The notes under the pieces were generated by a model. The model made no database searches. It was not told the DNA's origin and saw only the letters and a program-made list of their open reading frames with translations. This document shows positions 1 through 9,590 of a stretch of DNA of 46,605 nucleotides, in pieces (the first letter of the stretch is position 1; every line of letters begins with the position of its first letter). The stretch lies in the NCBI GenBank assembly GCA_003427395.1, contig BFEA01000236.1, positions 231,233-277,837 of the forward strand. The letters are read 5' to 3'. The stretch is from Chara braunii (Eukaryota; Streptophyta; Charophyceae; Charales; Characeae). The translations under genes and the position numbers were made by a program.

Positions 1-165
1 GGTAAAAGAAACGCGGCAATACAAGGGAAAGGGAAAAAAAAAAATTAAAAATAAAATTCAAAGGCAAATGCACGCGGCGGTTCCAAAACCACAATCCAAC
101 CTCATCACAGAGTGAGATACATACAGGGAAGGAAAACAAAAACAAGACGAGGCAACAACGAAGAC

Positions 166-219
166 ATACACACACACACACACTCACACACACACACACA
201 CTCAGGAACACACACACAC
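166..219. repeat. (CA)n microsatellite, interrupted
   Basis: CA dinucleotides interrupted by CTCA at two places; a shorter CA run follows near 206-220. Confidence 0.9.
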
Positions 220-424
220 TTGACGTGGCAACAGAAACGATAGGAAGACGAAGCACGGGGACTTGTGGGAGGGCACACCTGATGCGAGAGTGCGGTCGGG
301 TGGAGGGGAAGGTCGCCTATCCGCGTTCCGTGAAAGGGTATGGGCAATCGTTCAACAGCTACGATGAGCAAATGACGAATCGCATGTCCCGCACCACGAC
401 CACAACCTCCCCTTTTTGTAACGA

Positions 425-428
<4 letters not shown>

Positions 429-485
<57 letters not shown>
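429..485. repeat. (GT)n microsatellite
   Basis: About 28 uninterrupted GT units, the longest pure GT run of the window. Confidence 0.95.
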
Positions 486-487
<2 letters not shown>

Positions 488-761
488 ATGATATTCGCAA
501 AACAGAGCTCGTAAAAAATAAAAAAAAGGGGTGACTTCAGTAGAGTCACAAAAACGAGTTGTAACGGCACTGTGGGCCAAGATACAGTTTGCAGTTGCAC
601 TTGGGACACCCTACACCTTGCCAGAAAACTGGGTTGTATACATTGCCCGAACTGCAATTCGAAACTGCATCTTGGACCGTACTGCAATTATAACTCAGTT
701 TTGTGACGCCCGAGTAGTTTCCCCAAAAAAGGAACAAGAAGAAAACGTAACAATATCGGGG

Positions 762-817
<56 letters not shown>
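762..817. repeat. Compound (CT)n(CA)n microsatellite
   Basis: A CT run passes directly into a CA run near 788. Confidence 0.95.
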
Positions 818-819
<2 letters not shown>

Positions 820-1248
820 GTGTCTATCTCTTGCGGAATCCCAGCAAGACACAAGCACAAACCCCGACGAGGGCAGCGGAAAAAAAAAACGGGGAAAACG
901 CACACACACAAAAAAAGGATGAAATCCATAGAGAACCAGCGTTTGGGGGGGAAGCACGGCAGAGGTGGATATGGATGATGTGCGGAGCAGCGCTGGCGGG
1001 CAGCAGAAGTGATCGAAGCAAAGGTAAAGGTGCAAGTAGGGGACATCTCGTATGGGATATAGGGCATGGGTTCACTGTTTTCTAAACGTGGAAAATGATA
1101 GTGAATCCACCGGTAGAACATGGAAAGATACATTGCCATCTTGGATTCTACCCAGGATGTGGACAGTCATGTTCAGAGGCCATATGTGTCATCTACGATG
1201 GTCAACGATGACCAGCCGGGTTCGGGACGATTGCCACGTCATAGACCC

Positions 1249-1546
1249 CAGACGGCCACGCAGGAGGACGACACCGAAGGTGGAGATGTTACAAATTTGT
1301 GCTCCATAATTTGATAATCTGAGTGGTCTTATGAAGTGGCCTCTTTTAGGGGCCCTCGTCGTAATTTACTTATTCCTAACTCGGAAATACTGTTGATACG
1401 AAGTATTGCCTCCACGTAGCATCCTCTCCCAGACAGCCACGCAGGAGGACAACAGGGAAGGTGGAGATGTTACAAATTCGTGCTCCATTATTTGACAATC
1501 TGAGTGGACTTATCAAGTGGCCTCTCTTAGGGGTCCTCATCGTTTT
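1249..1546. repeat. Tandem ~181 bp repeat, second unit split by U2 insertion
   Basis: Unit one is 1249-1429 and unit two starts at 1430. Both begin CAGAC(G/A)GCCACGCAGGAGG and share the segment around GGTGGAGATGTTACAAAT. The second unit is broken after 1546 and resumes at 2003-2085, where TTACTTATTCCTAACTCG and GATACGAAGTATTGCC recur. The break is the U2-bearing insertion at 1547-2002. Confidence 0.85.
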
Positions 1547-1574
1547 TTTTTTTTTTTTTGTTTTTTTTTTTTTT

Positions 1575-1772
1575 GAGGGCCGCGCTGCACTCTGCTGCAG
1601 TGCAATACAGAGGCAACGCTGAAGGGGTCGAGCAAGCAAGCTTACCCGTACAACCCCCCCTAGCCCAGAAAAATTAATTTAATATCGTGTGGTCCGATGG
1701 ACCACGGATCAGATATTAAACTGATCAGAACAGAAACTACACTTGATCTTAGCCAAAAGGCGGAGAAAGGTC
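1575..1772 (-). ncRNA. U2 spliceosomal RNA, full-length retro-copy
   Basis: Minus strand. The 5' region has the CUUUUGGCUAAGAUCAAG block, then GUGUAGUUUCUGUUC, the GAUCAGUUUAAUAUCUGAU region, a stem-loop around GUGGUCCAUCGGACCAC and the Sm-like AAUUAAUUUUUC. The 3' part has the two terminal stem-loops, ending near GCACUGCAGCAGAGUGC. About 198 nt, close to the usual size of plant U2. The branch-site recognition sequence is GUAGUU instead of the invariant GUAGUA, and CCGCC replaces CGGCC near the 5' end. No plant-type upstream element (CCCACATCG-like) lies in front of it. With its poly(A) tail it is probably a retropseudogene or SINE-like copy, not an expressed gene. Confidence 0.85.
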
Positions 1773-1891
1773 AACATCGCAGTGATTGTTGGCCCATGTG
1801 TGTGTATGGGCATGTGCAGAAGTTTATGTGAGTGAGTGTTGGCCATCAGGCAACGAACAACCAGAATCATAACAGTTGGTCAAGTATAGTN

Positions 1892-1998
1892 CAGAAAAAT
1901 TAATTTAATATCGTGTGGTCCGATGGACCACGGATCAGATATTAAACTGATCAGAACAGATACTACACTTGATCTTAGCCAAAAGGCCGAGAAAGGTA
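1892..1998 (-). ncRNA. U2 snRNA 5' domain (partial copy)
   Basis: Minus strand. Covers about the first 107 nt of U2, from ACCUUUCUCGGCC through the Sm-like site, and then stops at the single N at 1891. Unlike the neighbouring full copy, it keeps the canonical branch-site recognition block GUGUAGUAUCUGUUC and CUCGGCC. It lacks the 3' stem-loops, so it cannot be a working U2 as assembled. A contig break at the N could explain the truncation. Confidence 0.85.
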
Positions 1999-2085
1999 CA
2001 TTGGTCCTCATCGTTTTACTTATTCCTAACTCGAAAATACGGTTGATACGAAGTATTGCCTCCACGCAGCATCCGCAAGGAGCAG

Positions 2086-3262
2086 TACACGCACCACAAC
2101 TGTACGGAAACCCAGAAAACCAAACGGGGAAAAAAAAAAAAAAAAAAAAAAAAGACCCAGAAAACGGAATGGAAAAAAGAAAGAAAAGAAAGCCTAACAC
2201 TTATATCTGTAGGGAACTAAAGTGCATTTGGTCCTCAGAAAAAGAAAAAAAAAAAGTGCATTTGGTGGCAGTCCTCTGGAACGGACTGCCGGTGGAAGAT
2301 GTCCCTTCATATGGGCCTGCTTTCAGTCCGAAGTGCCAAAACGCGGTACCGGCACCTATGGACCTGCTTTCAGGCCGAAGTGCCAAAATGCGGTACCGGT
2401 ACCAGTACCAAAAATTTGCACGAACAGACACAGCTTCGGGGGAAAACGGCGCGCAGCGCATGTTGAGGCTCGGCTTCAATAGCTAGGCCAAAAGCACTGG
2501 TGGTTCCGGGGGGGGGGGGGNGGAAAAAGAAAAAAAAAAAAGCCCCTTAGGCTGCGAATGGTGGTAACCCTTTTGTCCTTAGCTTCGTTGTCTCCCTCGG
2601 TCATTGGGCGGCGTCTCCCTCGGTCGTTGGGCGCTGCACTGCGCTCTCGAAGGGGGTGCTCTCCAATGTGTCAGAAAAGACCCGGCCTTTTTGGAGAGTG
2701 CAGTGCTGCGGTGTGCAAGGGAAAAGGGAAATCAAGGGTGTAGCATCAGGCAGGGGACACGATGCTTGGGCCCACACAGGGTCCGGAAAGACCTCACACG
2801 ACAAAACGCTGGCCACAGAGTCTGACGGTTGTCTGTCGCGGCACACTCTCCAAATTCGGGCCAAAGCAGAATTCGGAGGTGCCTTTGACCACTCTCGAAA
2901 GTGGCCACTTTGCAGGCCGGGCAAGGACCACAGTTCGCGAGCACTCCTGAAACCAGCTTTTCTGGTGGCTCTGGTTTTTTTTTCTGACACCGATTCTCGA
3001 GAGTTGGTATGGCTATGCTTTTCCTCTCCAAATCTGTGTTTTCGGGATAGGTGTGGCGATGCCCAAAGTTTTGAGGGGGTGTTGTGGGGTCAGGCAGTGC
3101 GGAGCACACCTAAGCGTGCGGTTTTGTGGCTTTTGGAGACAGGAAAGGGCAGATACCGGTAGGAAAGGTTCTGAAGGGTGTGGAAGGGGCAGCAATGAAG
3201 GTGTACATCTTTTTTTGTTGCCGGGTTGCAGTTCAGGGCCGCATCGAAGGCAGGTCTTACCT

Positions 3263-3300
<38 letters not shown>

Positions 3301-4104
3301 CCCCCCCTTCAACAACCCGAGTAAATGCTAGGGGTGCTGATAGGAGCAGACACCACTAGCACGCTCGAGGAGGCTCCATCTATTGGTGGGGAGCGGCAGG
3401 TTTTACCTCTTGTGGCGGCCGTCACAGTGGCACTTGTGTACCATTTGTTTTTTTCTATTTTGTGGCCTCGTAGCACTTGTGTAGCTGCTGTAGCATTTGT
3501 TTCTCCCTCTTTTGTGGCCACAGAAAGCACTTGTGAAGCGTTTATTTTTACCCTGTTTTATGGCGGCACTAACAGCAGCACCCCCCAACGAGCGGTTCTT
3601 TTTTCCGCTTTGTTGGATCTGTATCTGACAGCAATGTAGGCGACAGCAGCACCCCGAGGAAGGCAGGTTTCAGGGCGCAGCCAGGAGGTTGTGGGAGCAC
3701 CACCCGACTTTCTGTATCTGACCGCAGTATAGGCCACAGCAGCACCCCGAGTAAGGCGGGTCTGACGGCGCAGAGACTGTAGCACCATCCTATCTTTTCT
3801 TCTTTCTTCTTTGGGGCAACTGCATTTATGGGCCTCGCCAGACTACTCACCAATTGAATCTGGAAAATGTTTGGTGAGTGCTCACCAACACAGAGAGGAC
3901 TCAAAACCTCACCAAACCCAGGCCGCACCGCACCACCTAGCAGAAACAGGTACTTTTATGTCACTATTTGATTTCGAAAAGGCAGAAAAAAAACGCAGTC
4001 GGGAACTTCGTCATGGTTTATGGACAAAGCCTTCCAAGCATTCACAATGATAATCGACCTGCAAGGAGGGTACTAGAGAAGAGAAGGGAGACAGGAAACA
4101 GGGG
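2086..4104. other. Non-coding stretch with short tandem duplications
   Basis: No recognisable gene. I see poly(A) at about 2130-2153, a 47-bp tandem duplication at 2312-2405 (both units contain CCGAAGTGCCAAAA and CGGTACCGG), a G run with a single N at 2521, a 37-nt T run near 3264-3300, repeated GCACTTGTG units at 3425-3560, and a ~90-bp duplication at 3621-3790 sharing ACAGCAGCACCCCGAG. Frames across this region are broken or simple. Confidence 0.5.
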
Positions 4105-5470
4105 GAGGAGGAGGATAAAGAAGAAGAAGAAGAAGAAGAAGAAGAAGAAGAAGAAAGGGACAATAAGACTCAACACGACCACAGAAAGACAGAATAGAAG
4201 CTCATCCCAAAGTCCCGACACGCGCCTTAAAATTAACGATACTGCCGAACACATCGAAAAATGATCGTGAAGCTTGGCGCAGCGACCCTACGCTGCGTTT
4301 CATCTGGCCGCCAGGGTCTCTTGTCGCTTAGGAAAAGGGACTGAGCAGATAGAGAACGCCTTTTAAATATTCCTTAGAGACAAGCCTAGGATAGAAAAAG
4401 CCCTATATCAAGAGAGTCTGACAGGTACCAGAAAAGGAGTCCAGATACAGTAGCCAAAAAAAGAAGATAGGGGAAGACCAGGACCAGGTTCCTGGACAGA
4501 ATCCATAATCACAAATCACACGGCCATACGTTACTCAGACCCTTAGTGGTATCCAACGCCAACTTCCCAAGCATCCACTTGTCGCAAAGACCCTACATAA
4601 GTTTTCGGGAAACGGATTCAGTTTTTCAGAGGAAAAAGAAAAAGAAAAAGAAAAAGGAAAAGAAAAAGAAAATGAAAAGGAAAATGAAAATGAAAAAGAA
4701 AAAGAACAACAAACACAAACACCTAAAATCAGGGCCTGGCCCGAAGGCCGGTAAGCCCTTCACCTAATCTTTAAGCCAACCAAACCCCTGCCTGCCAATC
4801 ACCCAGTCTCGTGCTTCAGATTTCCACAGAGCGGTAAGCAGGCCCCGCCCACACTATGCGTGCCAACCATCCCCCGGGTTCCCACTGCCCTCCCAAACAG
4901 TTTTCCCCAGTTGGTCAGAACTGCCACCCAATCATCCCAGATTCCTGCTAATTTCCTAGAGAAGACCCTAAGTCCATTGTCAAAGATTCCTGCGAATTTC
5001 CTAGAGAAGGCCCTGAGTCCATTGTCAAAGTACTCATCAGGAAAGCCTCGTTTTCGAAGCTCAATTTTCAAAGTGAACAGAAAAGCCTGGTCCTGGTCTT
5101 TCCCTATCTTCTTTTTTTGGCTACTGTATCTGGACTCCTTTTCTGGTACGTGTCAGACTATTGATATCGGGCTTTTTCTATCCTAGGCTTGGCTCTAAGG
5201 AATACTTAAATGGCGTTCTCTATCTGCTCAGTCCCTTTTCCTAAGCGACAAGATACCCCGGCGGCCGGATGAAACGCAGCGTAGGGTCGCTGCGCCAAGC
5301 TTCACGATCATTTTTCGATGTATTCGGCAGTATCGTTAATTTTAAGGCCGAATGGTCGCGTTTTGGGATTTTGGGATGAGCTTCTCTTCTGTCTTTCTAT
5401 TGTCGTGTTCAGTCCTATTGTCCCTTTCTTCTTCTTCTTCTTCTTCTTCTTCTTTTTCTTCTTCTTCTTC
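4105..5470. mobile_element. Fold-back element A1 (long inverted arms)
   Basis: The left arm (about 4105-4480) and right arm (about 5103-5470) are reverse complements over ~370 bp. Both include a GAA/CTT triplet tract, the hairpin GCAGCG/CGCTGC block with AAGCTTCACGATCATTTTTCGA, and GGCTACTGTATCTGGACTCC. The middle carries an AAAAG-type tract (4630-4705) and a segment at 4799-5071 that also recurs in A2 and A3. A 45-bp in-frame duplication sits at about 4949-5038. No transposase is present, so it would be non-autonomous if mobile. The outer boundaries and any target duplication are uncertain. Confidence 0.7.
4799..5071 (-). CDS. Conserved open segment inside A1, function unknown
   Basis: A 90-codon minus-strand frame beginning KIELRKRGFPDEYFDNGL and containing WDDWVAVLTNWGKLFGRA. 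The same frame stays open in A2 (10994-11227) and A3 (16828-17031) with mostly conservative changes. A1 alone carries a 45-nt (15-residue) in-frame duplication. The opposite strand is also open over part of this stretch, so coding direction is not proven. I recognise no domain. It could be an exon of a host gene caught in the repeat. No ATG-to-stop gene of normal size can be drawn. Confidence 0.25.
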   Translation of the reverse strand: MKIELRKRGFPDEYFDNGLRAFSRKFAGIFDNGLRVFSRKLAGIWDDWVAVLTNWGKLFGRAVGTRGMVGTHSVGGACLPLCGNLKHETG

Positions 5471-5489
5471 TTCTTTTTCTTCTTCTTCT

Positions 5490-5745
5490 TCTTCTTTTTT
5501 TGGCTACTGTATCTGGACTCCTCTAGTACGTGTCAGACTCTCTTGATATCGAGTTTTTGCTATCCTAGGCTCGTCTCTAAGGAATACTTAAATGGCGTTC
5601 TCTATCTGCTCAGTCCCTTTTCCTAAGAGACAAGAGACCCTGGCGGCCTGATGAAACGCAGCGTAGGGTCGCTGCGCCAAGCTTCACGATCATTTTTCGA
5701 TGTATTCGGCAATATCATGTGACGCGCTAGTTCCCGGACCCGCAC
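5490..5745. repeat. Extra right-arm copy of fold-back A
   Basis: A third copy of the arm follows A1 directly, in the orientation of the right arm: GGCTACTGTATCTGGACTCC, then TATCCTAGGCTCGTCTCTAA, then the CGCAGCG...CGCTGCG hairpin and AAGCTTCACGATCATTTTTC. It ends near a CGCGCTAGTTCCCGGACC block that is shared with 13419-13440. Confidence 0.75.
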
Positions 5746-5937
5746 CATCTTCCNCCTTTTTCTTTCTTTTTGTCCAATTTTGGGCGACCATCCGACGAGG
5801 CCTCTTTTTGTATTTTCATGAATGTAATATGTGGGACCTTCGGATCAGCTTTTGAAAATTTGTGTTTCGCAAATTCGGGAATTACATGGGAATTACGTGC
5901 GCCTTATCGAGCGCGCTAGGAATTTGGGACGACAATT
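5746..5937. repeat. Spacer S1 of the A-S-B array
   Basis: Matches 13441-13622 (S2): both contain CCGAC(G/A)AGGCCTCTTTTT, TTTTCATGAATGTAATATG and GCGCTAGGAATTTGGG. It is cut at 5937 by element P; the sequence that follows S2 (B2) resumes here at 8326 (B1). A single N lies at 5754. Confidence 0.75.
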
Positions 5938-6546
5938 AACATAGTATTCGTGAAAACCAAACAAACGTAGAAAACCAAACAATCTTTATAGACCGGAGAA
6001 AACCAAAAATTTTCCACTCATTTTCACTCCGATGGTACTACTTTTACACATTGTATGCCGCACCTAGTGATGGAAAACATACCAAATCAAGGTTGAGCCT
6101 CCTGTTAGGAGAAGGTGATTGGTGAGACGAAAGCTTGTCCACGGAGCCTCATTTTTGTCACATACAAAAGCAGGTCAACAAGTGATCCCAAAAGCCGCTT
6201 GTAGTCGAGAAATGAATTCTTTGCTCTGCTGAAACCATGCAAATATGACAATTCATTCCACAACACTAGATACCGCTTACAAACTTAGCGGAAAGTTAAG
6301 AAAACCCAGGCAGGATAACGGTCACTCCAAAATGTATTGCGTTGTACGAAAGCAGGACGTCTTGGCATATGCACCTTTGGAGTCCTTTAATTAAAGAAGC
6401 AGAAAACAGATGCAGTTCAGGCATCCCGAATTCCGTTTGTAGTTCTATCAAGCAAGCGGCAAAGACACAATAGAAAAGAAGAAAACAAAGAAGCACTCCG
6501 AAAATATGCGCCTTTGTACCGAAGCCAGACATCTTGACATTTGCGT

Positions 6547-6959
6547 ATTTATAGTCCTATAAATTGGAAAGCAAAAAACCATGTCAGCTTTAGAATTCTC
6601 CATTCGATTTATAGTTCTATACACCGTGACGCACATCATTTTCGAAGTGCTTCTTTGTTTTATTTTTTCTCGCATGTGTGTGCGTCACGATTTATAAAAC
6701 TATAAACGAAATGAAGAATTTCGAAGCTGACATAGTTTTTTGCTTTCCAATTTATAGGACTATAAATACGTAAATGTCAAGATGTCTGACTTCGGTACCA
6801 GAGCGCACATTTTCGGAGTGCTTCTTTGTTTTTTTTTTTCTCGCGCCCTTGTACCGAAGCCAGACATCTTAACATTTGCGTATTTATAGTACTATAAATT
6901 GGAACGCAAAAAATCATCTCAGCTTCGGAATTCTTCATTCCGTTTATAGTTCTATAAAC
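6547..6959. repeat. Cluster of TTTATAG-NN-CTATAAA palindromes
   Basis: 18-bp palindromes at 6547-6564, 6607-6624 (degenerate right half), 6690-6707 (degenerate), 6750-6767, 6882-6899 (perfect) and 6942-6959. Two more stand at 7592-7609 and 7783-7800, with half sites at 7422, 7542 and 8046. They lie at repeated positions within three homologous arms in alternating orientation. Confidence 0.85.
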
Positions 6960-7567
6960 TGTGACGCACAAAGACGAGAGAAAAAGGCGAATGGTGACAC
7001 CATTTCTAACCCGCAAGAACGAGCCAAGAAGTACTAGAAATTGCTACTTTGAAACCGAGGTCTTAGAAACGCCCAAGGGACAAATCTTTGGAAAATGACC
7101 TGAATCACTTTGAAATAAATCTTCACAATTGTTGCTTCTTTAAAAAGAGTGTCTCGCCGATATGTCTGTGATGAGCGGAGGGCACACGCGCGAAGCTCGT
7201 GAACGGCTGTCACAACCAAATTCGTGAAAACCTAACAAAACTACAAAACCTAACATTTTTTATAGAATGAAAAAGTAAAAGTCAAACTATTATTTTTGAC
7301 ACATAAAAGAAAGCGTTTTTAATTGTTTCCCAAGAAAGGAGGCAAAAAAACAGGCAAAAAGTCTAGCAATTCTCAAAATGTGCAAGAAAATTCTTTTCAA
7401 CAAAGAGCATGTTATGAGACTATAAATCGTTCTCAGTAGATTGACGAAAAACATAGCTCAAACAAGACAATCTTTAACGAGTACAACGCGAACCCGAAAG
7501 ATGTTTAAAAAAACAATTTCAGTGAATACTCATTTAAAGAACTATAAGTCGTTTTCAGTAGTTTGGT

Positions 7568-7722
7568 AAAAACCAGATTCTGCGAAATCGAGTTTATAGA
7601 ACTATAAATTAATATAACTCTATTTTTAAGTTAACTGTAAAACCCTTGTCAAAAAATATATGTTATGTAAAAGAAGAATTAAAACAAATTTTGTCTGGGA
7701 GACATTTTCAAATTCCTCGCCA

Positions 7723-7753
<31 letters not shown>

Positions 7754-7930
7754 TTTAAAAACACCAGATTCTACGAAATCGAGTTTATAGAACTATAAAT
7801 TAATATAACTCCATTTTTAAGTTAACTGTAAAACCCTTGTCAAAAAATATATGTTGTGTAAAGGAAGAATTAAAACAACTTTTGTCGGGGGGACATCTTC
7901 AAATTCCTAGCCAACGATGATTTAAAATTA
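7568..7930. repeat. 191-bp tandem duplication inside P
   Basis: Two units, each starting ACCAGATTCT(G/A)CGAAATCGAG and carrying one palindrome, then AAGTTAACTGTAAAACCC. An A run (about 7734-7753) separates them. Confidence 0.85.
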
Positions 7931-8333
7931 AAAAATAAAATTCGTCCATATATGAGAGAACATATCCAAGCGAATGTATTCGTGAATAGGAGAACATGTG
8001 GGCATGTTTGGGAAACCCCCGAATAGGTTTGTCGTGCTACATACCTTACACAACTATAAATATGATTTTTTTAGTTAAACAACATATTGTGATATTTCAG
8101 TTCCTCAATTAACGGTGCTTTGATTTCTTGTAAAAAAACTTGCTTCTCGTCTCATCACTTCTAGTGGTTCTGAAAAAGTAGTTTTTTATTCCTTTTTTGC
8201 GGTTAATTTACTTCACATAAAATTTTGTTCATGTACGAGGCCTGAAAAAATTATATTCAGAATCTTTAAAAGTTTTAGTGCAAATCTAACAATTTATTTT
8301 GTTAGGTTTTCACGAATTCTATGTTAGTTAGGA

Positions 8334-8544
8334 ATTTTGAAATGAGCCAAATCTGACGTGTCCTTTCTTGCGCTTGAATGTTCTCAACCTCATCCTGGAA
8401 GGCTCTGGGAACTTTCGTAGGAATCTGAATAGCCATACGATGTTTCTCCCGCACCTTCTCTCCCGCGCGGATATGGTACTTTTCAATTTGAAATAGCTGT
8501 AACTGTTTTGGTGCCCTTTTTGTCTCCTCATCGGCGCCATGCAT
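8334..8544 (-). CDS. Exon-like start of an unknown helical protein (B1)
   Basis: ATG at 8544 on minus opens MHGADEETKRAPKQLQLF, followed by a charged, helix-prone stretch including IQIPTKVPRAFQDEVENIQ. The homologous frame in B2 (13629-13836) keeps most residues but has one TAA, and its first two codons are split off by a MITE. Coding-type conservation supports a real exon. The frame probably ends at a splice donor, not at its stop. Function unknown; it may diverge from the plus-strand B gene across a shared promoter of about 300 bp. Confidence 0.35.
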
Positions 8545-8845
8545 GCGAGTCTCCCCTCCCCGCTTCCCTCGCTGCCTTCGACACTCTCCTCTTCGCGCTC
8601 ACTCTTCTTCTCTCCCTGTAACCGTTTTCCAACTCTCTCTTGACCTTGCCAGCCTTTTCTCTTCTTCTTGATCATCTGAATCTTGGTTTCGTTTCACGTT
8701 TTTCTTCGCGCTCTTCTTCTTCCCGCTCGAAATACCTTGTCGACCCCCTTTCATTTTCCTTAGTCAAGGAGACGCGTCGTGTAAAAAGGAAATTCCTGAT
8801 ACACGACGATTCTGATTGGCTGCAACTGGGATCTAAAGGATCGAC

Positions 8846-8938
8846 ATGGCTTTCGTCGGGCAATACCTGAGCCCTCGCCTACTCCTCCTTGTCTCAATCC
8901 TAGCCCTTCTCAGCATCTATCTTCTTTTCCGCAGCTAG
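8846..8938 (+). CDS. Short membrane-anchor-like frame (B1)
   Basis: Starts MAFVGQYLSPRLLLLVSILA; about 18 hydrophobic residues follow the first ten, then LLFRS and a stop at 8936. B2 has the same start and hydrophobic core but runs on to 53 residues with a basic tail. Just behind it is a pyrimidine-rich CTTCTTTTCCGCAG that looks like a splice acceptor, so the frame may instead read into an intron. Could be an N-terminal signal anchor. No family recognised. Confidence 0.3.
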   Translation: MAFVGQYLSPRLLLLVSILALLSIYLLFRS

Positions 8939-9125
8939 AAATTCCGCAAGCGCTCTCGAAAAACCCTCTCTCGACTCATTAGCCCGCTTCCAAGAAGTCG
9001 TGGCTAGATGGTATGAAGGAAGGTGCGAGTTGAAAAGTGTCGACGAGCTGGCTGTATTCTGGACACCCGGTATGATGGATTGCTCGACGGACTGTGAGAT
9101 CCGAGCAGGGCCGTGCCGAGTCTAA
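8935..9125 (+). CDS. Exon-like frame behind a splice acceptor (B1)
   Basis: Following CTTCTTTTCCGCAG, one frame reads through ARFQEVVARWYEGRCELKSV and DELAVFWTPGMMDCSTDCE to a stop at 9123. The same frame is open in B2 (14770-14960) with ARWYEQSCESKSIDELVVVW. Substitutions are largely conservative and the frame is kept, supporting former or present coding. No domain recognised. Confidence 0.35.
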
Positions 9126-9399
9126 GTCGGCGCGCTGACGATCGCTATGGTGGATTTGGCACGTGACAGCGGGGATTATCAGTGCAAGTGAGATGTTTGG
9201 GGTTCGAGTCGGAAGCGAGTGAGTGTATGGTCTGGGCTATGGTGGAATCTTATGGCAGAACCGCAAAAGTGTTTCCCTTTTCTTTTGTCCTTAAATTTGT
9301 ATCTTCCAGAATGAATTCCGATTACTCGACTTTCTAAGCCGAAACTTCCTTGGTCAAGGTTGCCTGACGTTTTGTGATCGCTTCCCAATCGGTTGTGTC

Positions 9400-9402
<3 letters not shown>

Positions 9403-9473
<71 letters not shown>

Positions 9474-9474
9474 A

Positions 9475-9540
<66 letters not shown>

Positions 9541-9541
9541 G

Positions 9542-9589
<48 letters not shown>
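9403..9589. repeat. (CT)n microsatellite with two TAGCC interruptions
   Basis: Three CT blocks separated by TAGCCAT and TAGCCCT. The equivalent position of B2 (15225-15298) has an uninterrupted 74-bp CT run, so this is an intron-like, length-variable site. Confidence 0.95.

Positions 9590-9590
<1 letters not shown>

Larger units (their letters stand above)
1..1248. other. Low-complexity flank, no gene recognised
   Basis: No coding sequence I can support. The stretch holds A-rich DNA, CA repeats at 166-219, a GT run at 429-485 and a compound CT/CA run at 762-817. The reading frames that cross these runs are only translations of dinucleotide repeats. Confidence 0.6.
1532..2017 (-). mobile_element. 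U2 snRNA-derived retroposon with poly(A) tail and 15-bp target duplication
   Basis: The 15-mer GGTCCTCATCGTTTT occurs at 1532-1546 and at 2003-2017, and these flanks rejoin the two halves of the surrounding tandem repeat. Read on the minus strand, the insert starts at the 5' end of a U2 RNA (about 1998), continues through a partial U2, a ~118 bp linker and a complete U2 (1772 to 1575), and ends in a poly(A) tract (1574 to 1547, read as T on plus). A 5' end matching an RNA 5' end, a 3' poly(A) and a target duplication are the marks of LINE-type target-primed reverse transcription. The single N at 1891 lies exactly where the second U2 begins, so the dimer could in part be a scaffolding artefact; the 15-bp duplication does not depend on that. 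Confidence 0.8.
5938..8325. mobile_element. Element P: 2.4 kb non-autonomous TIR element rich in TTTATAG/CTATAAA palindromes
   Basis: The ends are inverted: AACATAG(T/A)ATTCGTGAAAACC is shared over 28 bp with two mismatches (5938-5965 against 8298-8325). The insertion splits the S-B junction that is intact at 13617-13638, leaving AATT and AGTT at the two sides, so the target duplication is probably 4 bp and slightly mutated. Inside are eight near-perfect 18-bp palindromes of the form RTTTATAGNNCTATAAAY, an inverted repeat (about 6485-6640 against 6680-6835) with a third arm at 6843-6985, a second copy of the terminal sequence at 7217-7240 and a 191-bp tandem duplication (about 7568-7930). No transposase or other coding sequence is visible. 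Confidence 0.7.

Noticed and set aside
5646-5690. CTGATGAAACGCAGCG...CGCTGCG as a further hammerhead ribozyme
   Set aside because: It has CUGAUGA and a hairpin but no GAAA after the helix and no cleavage-site partner; it is part of the fold-back A arm.
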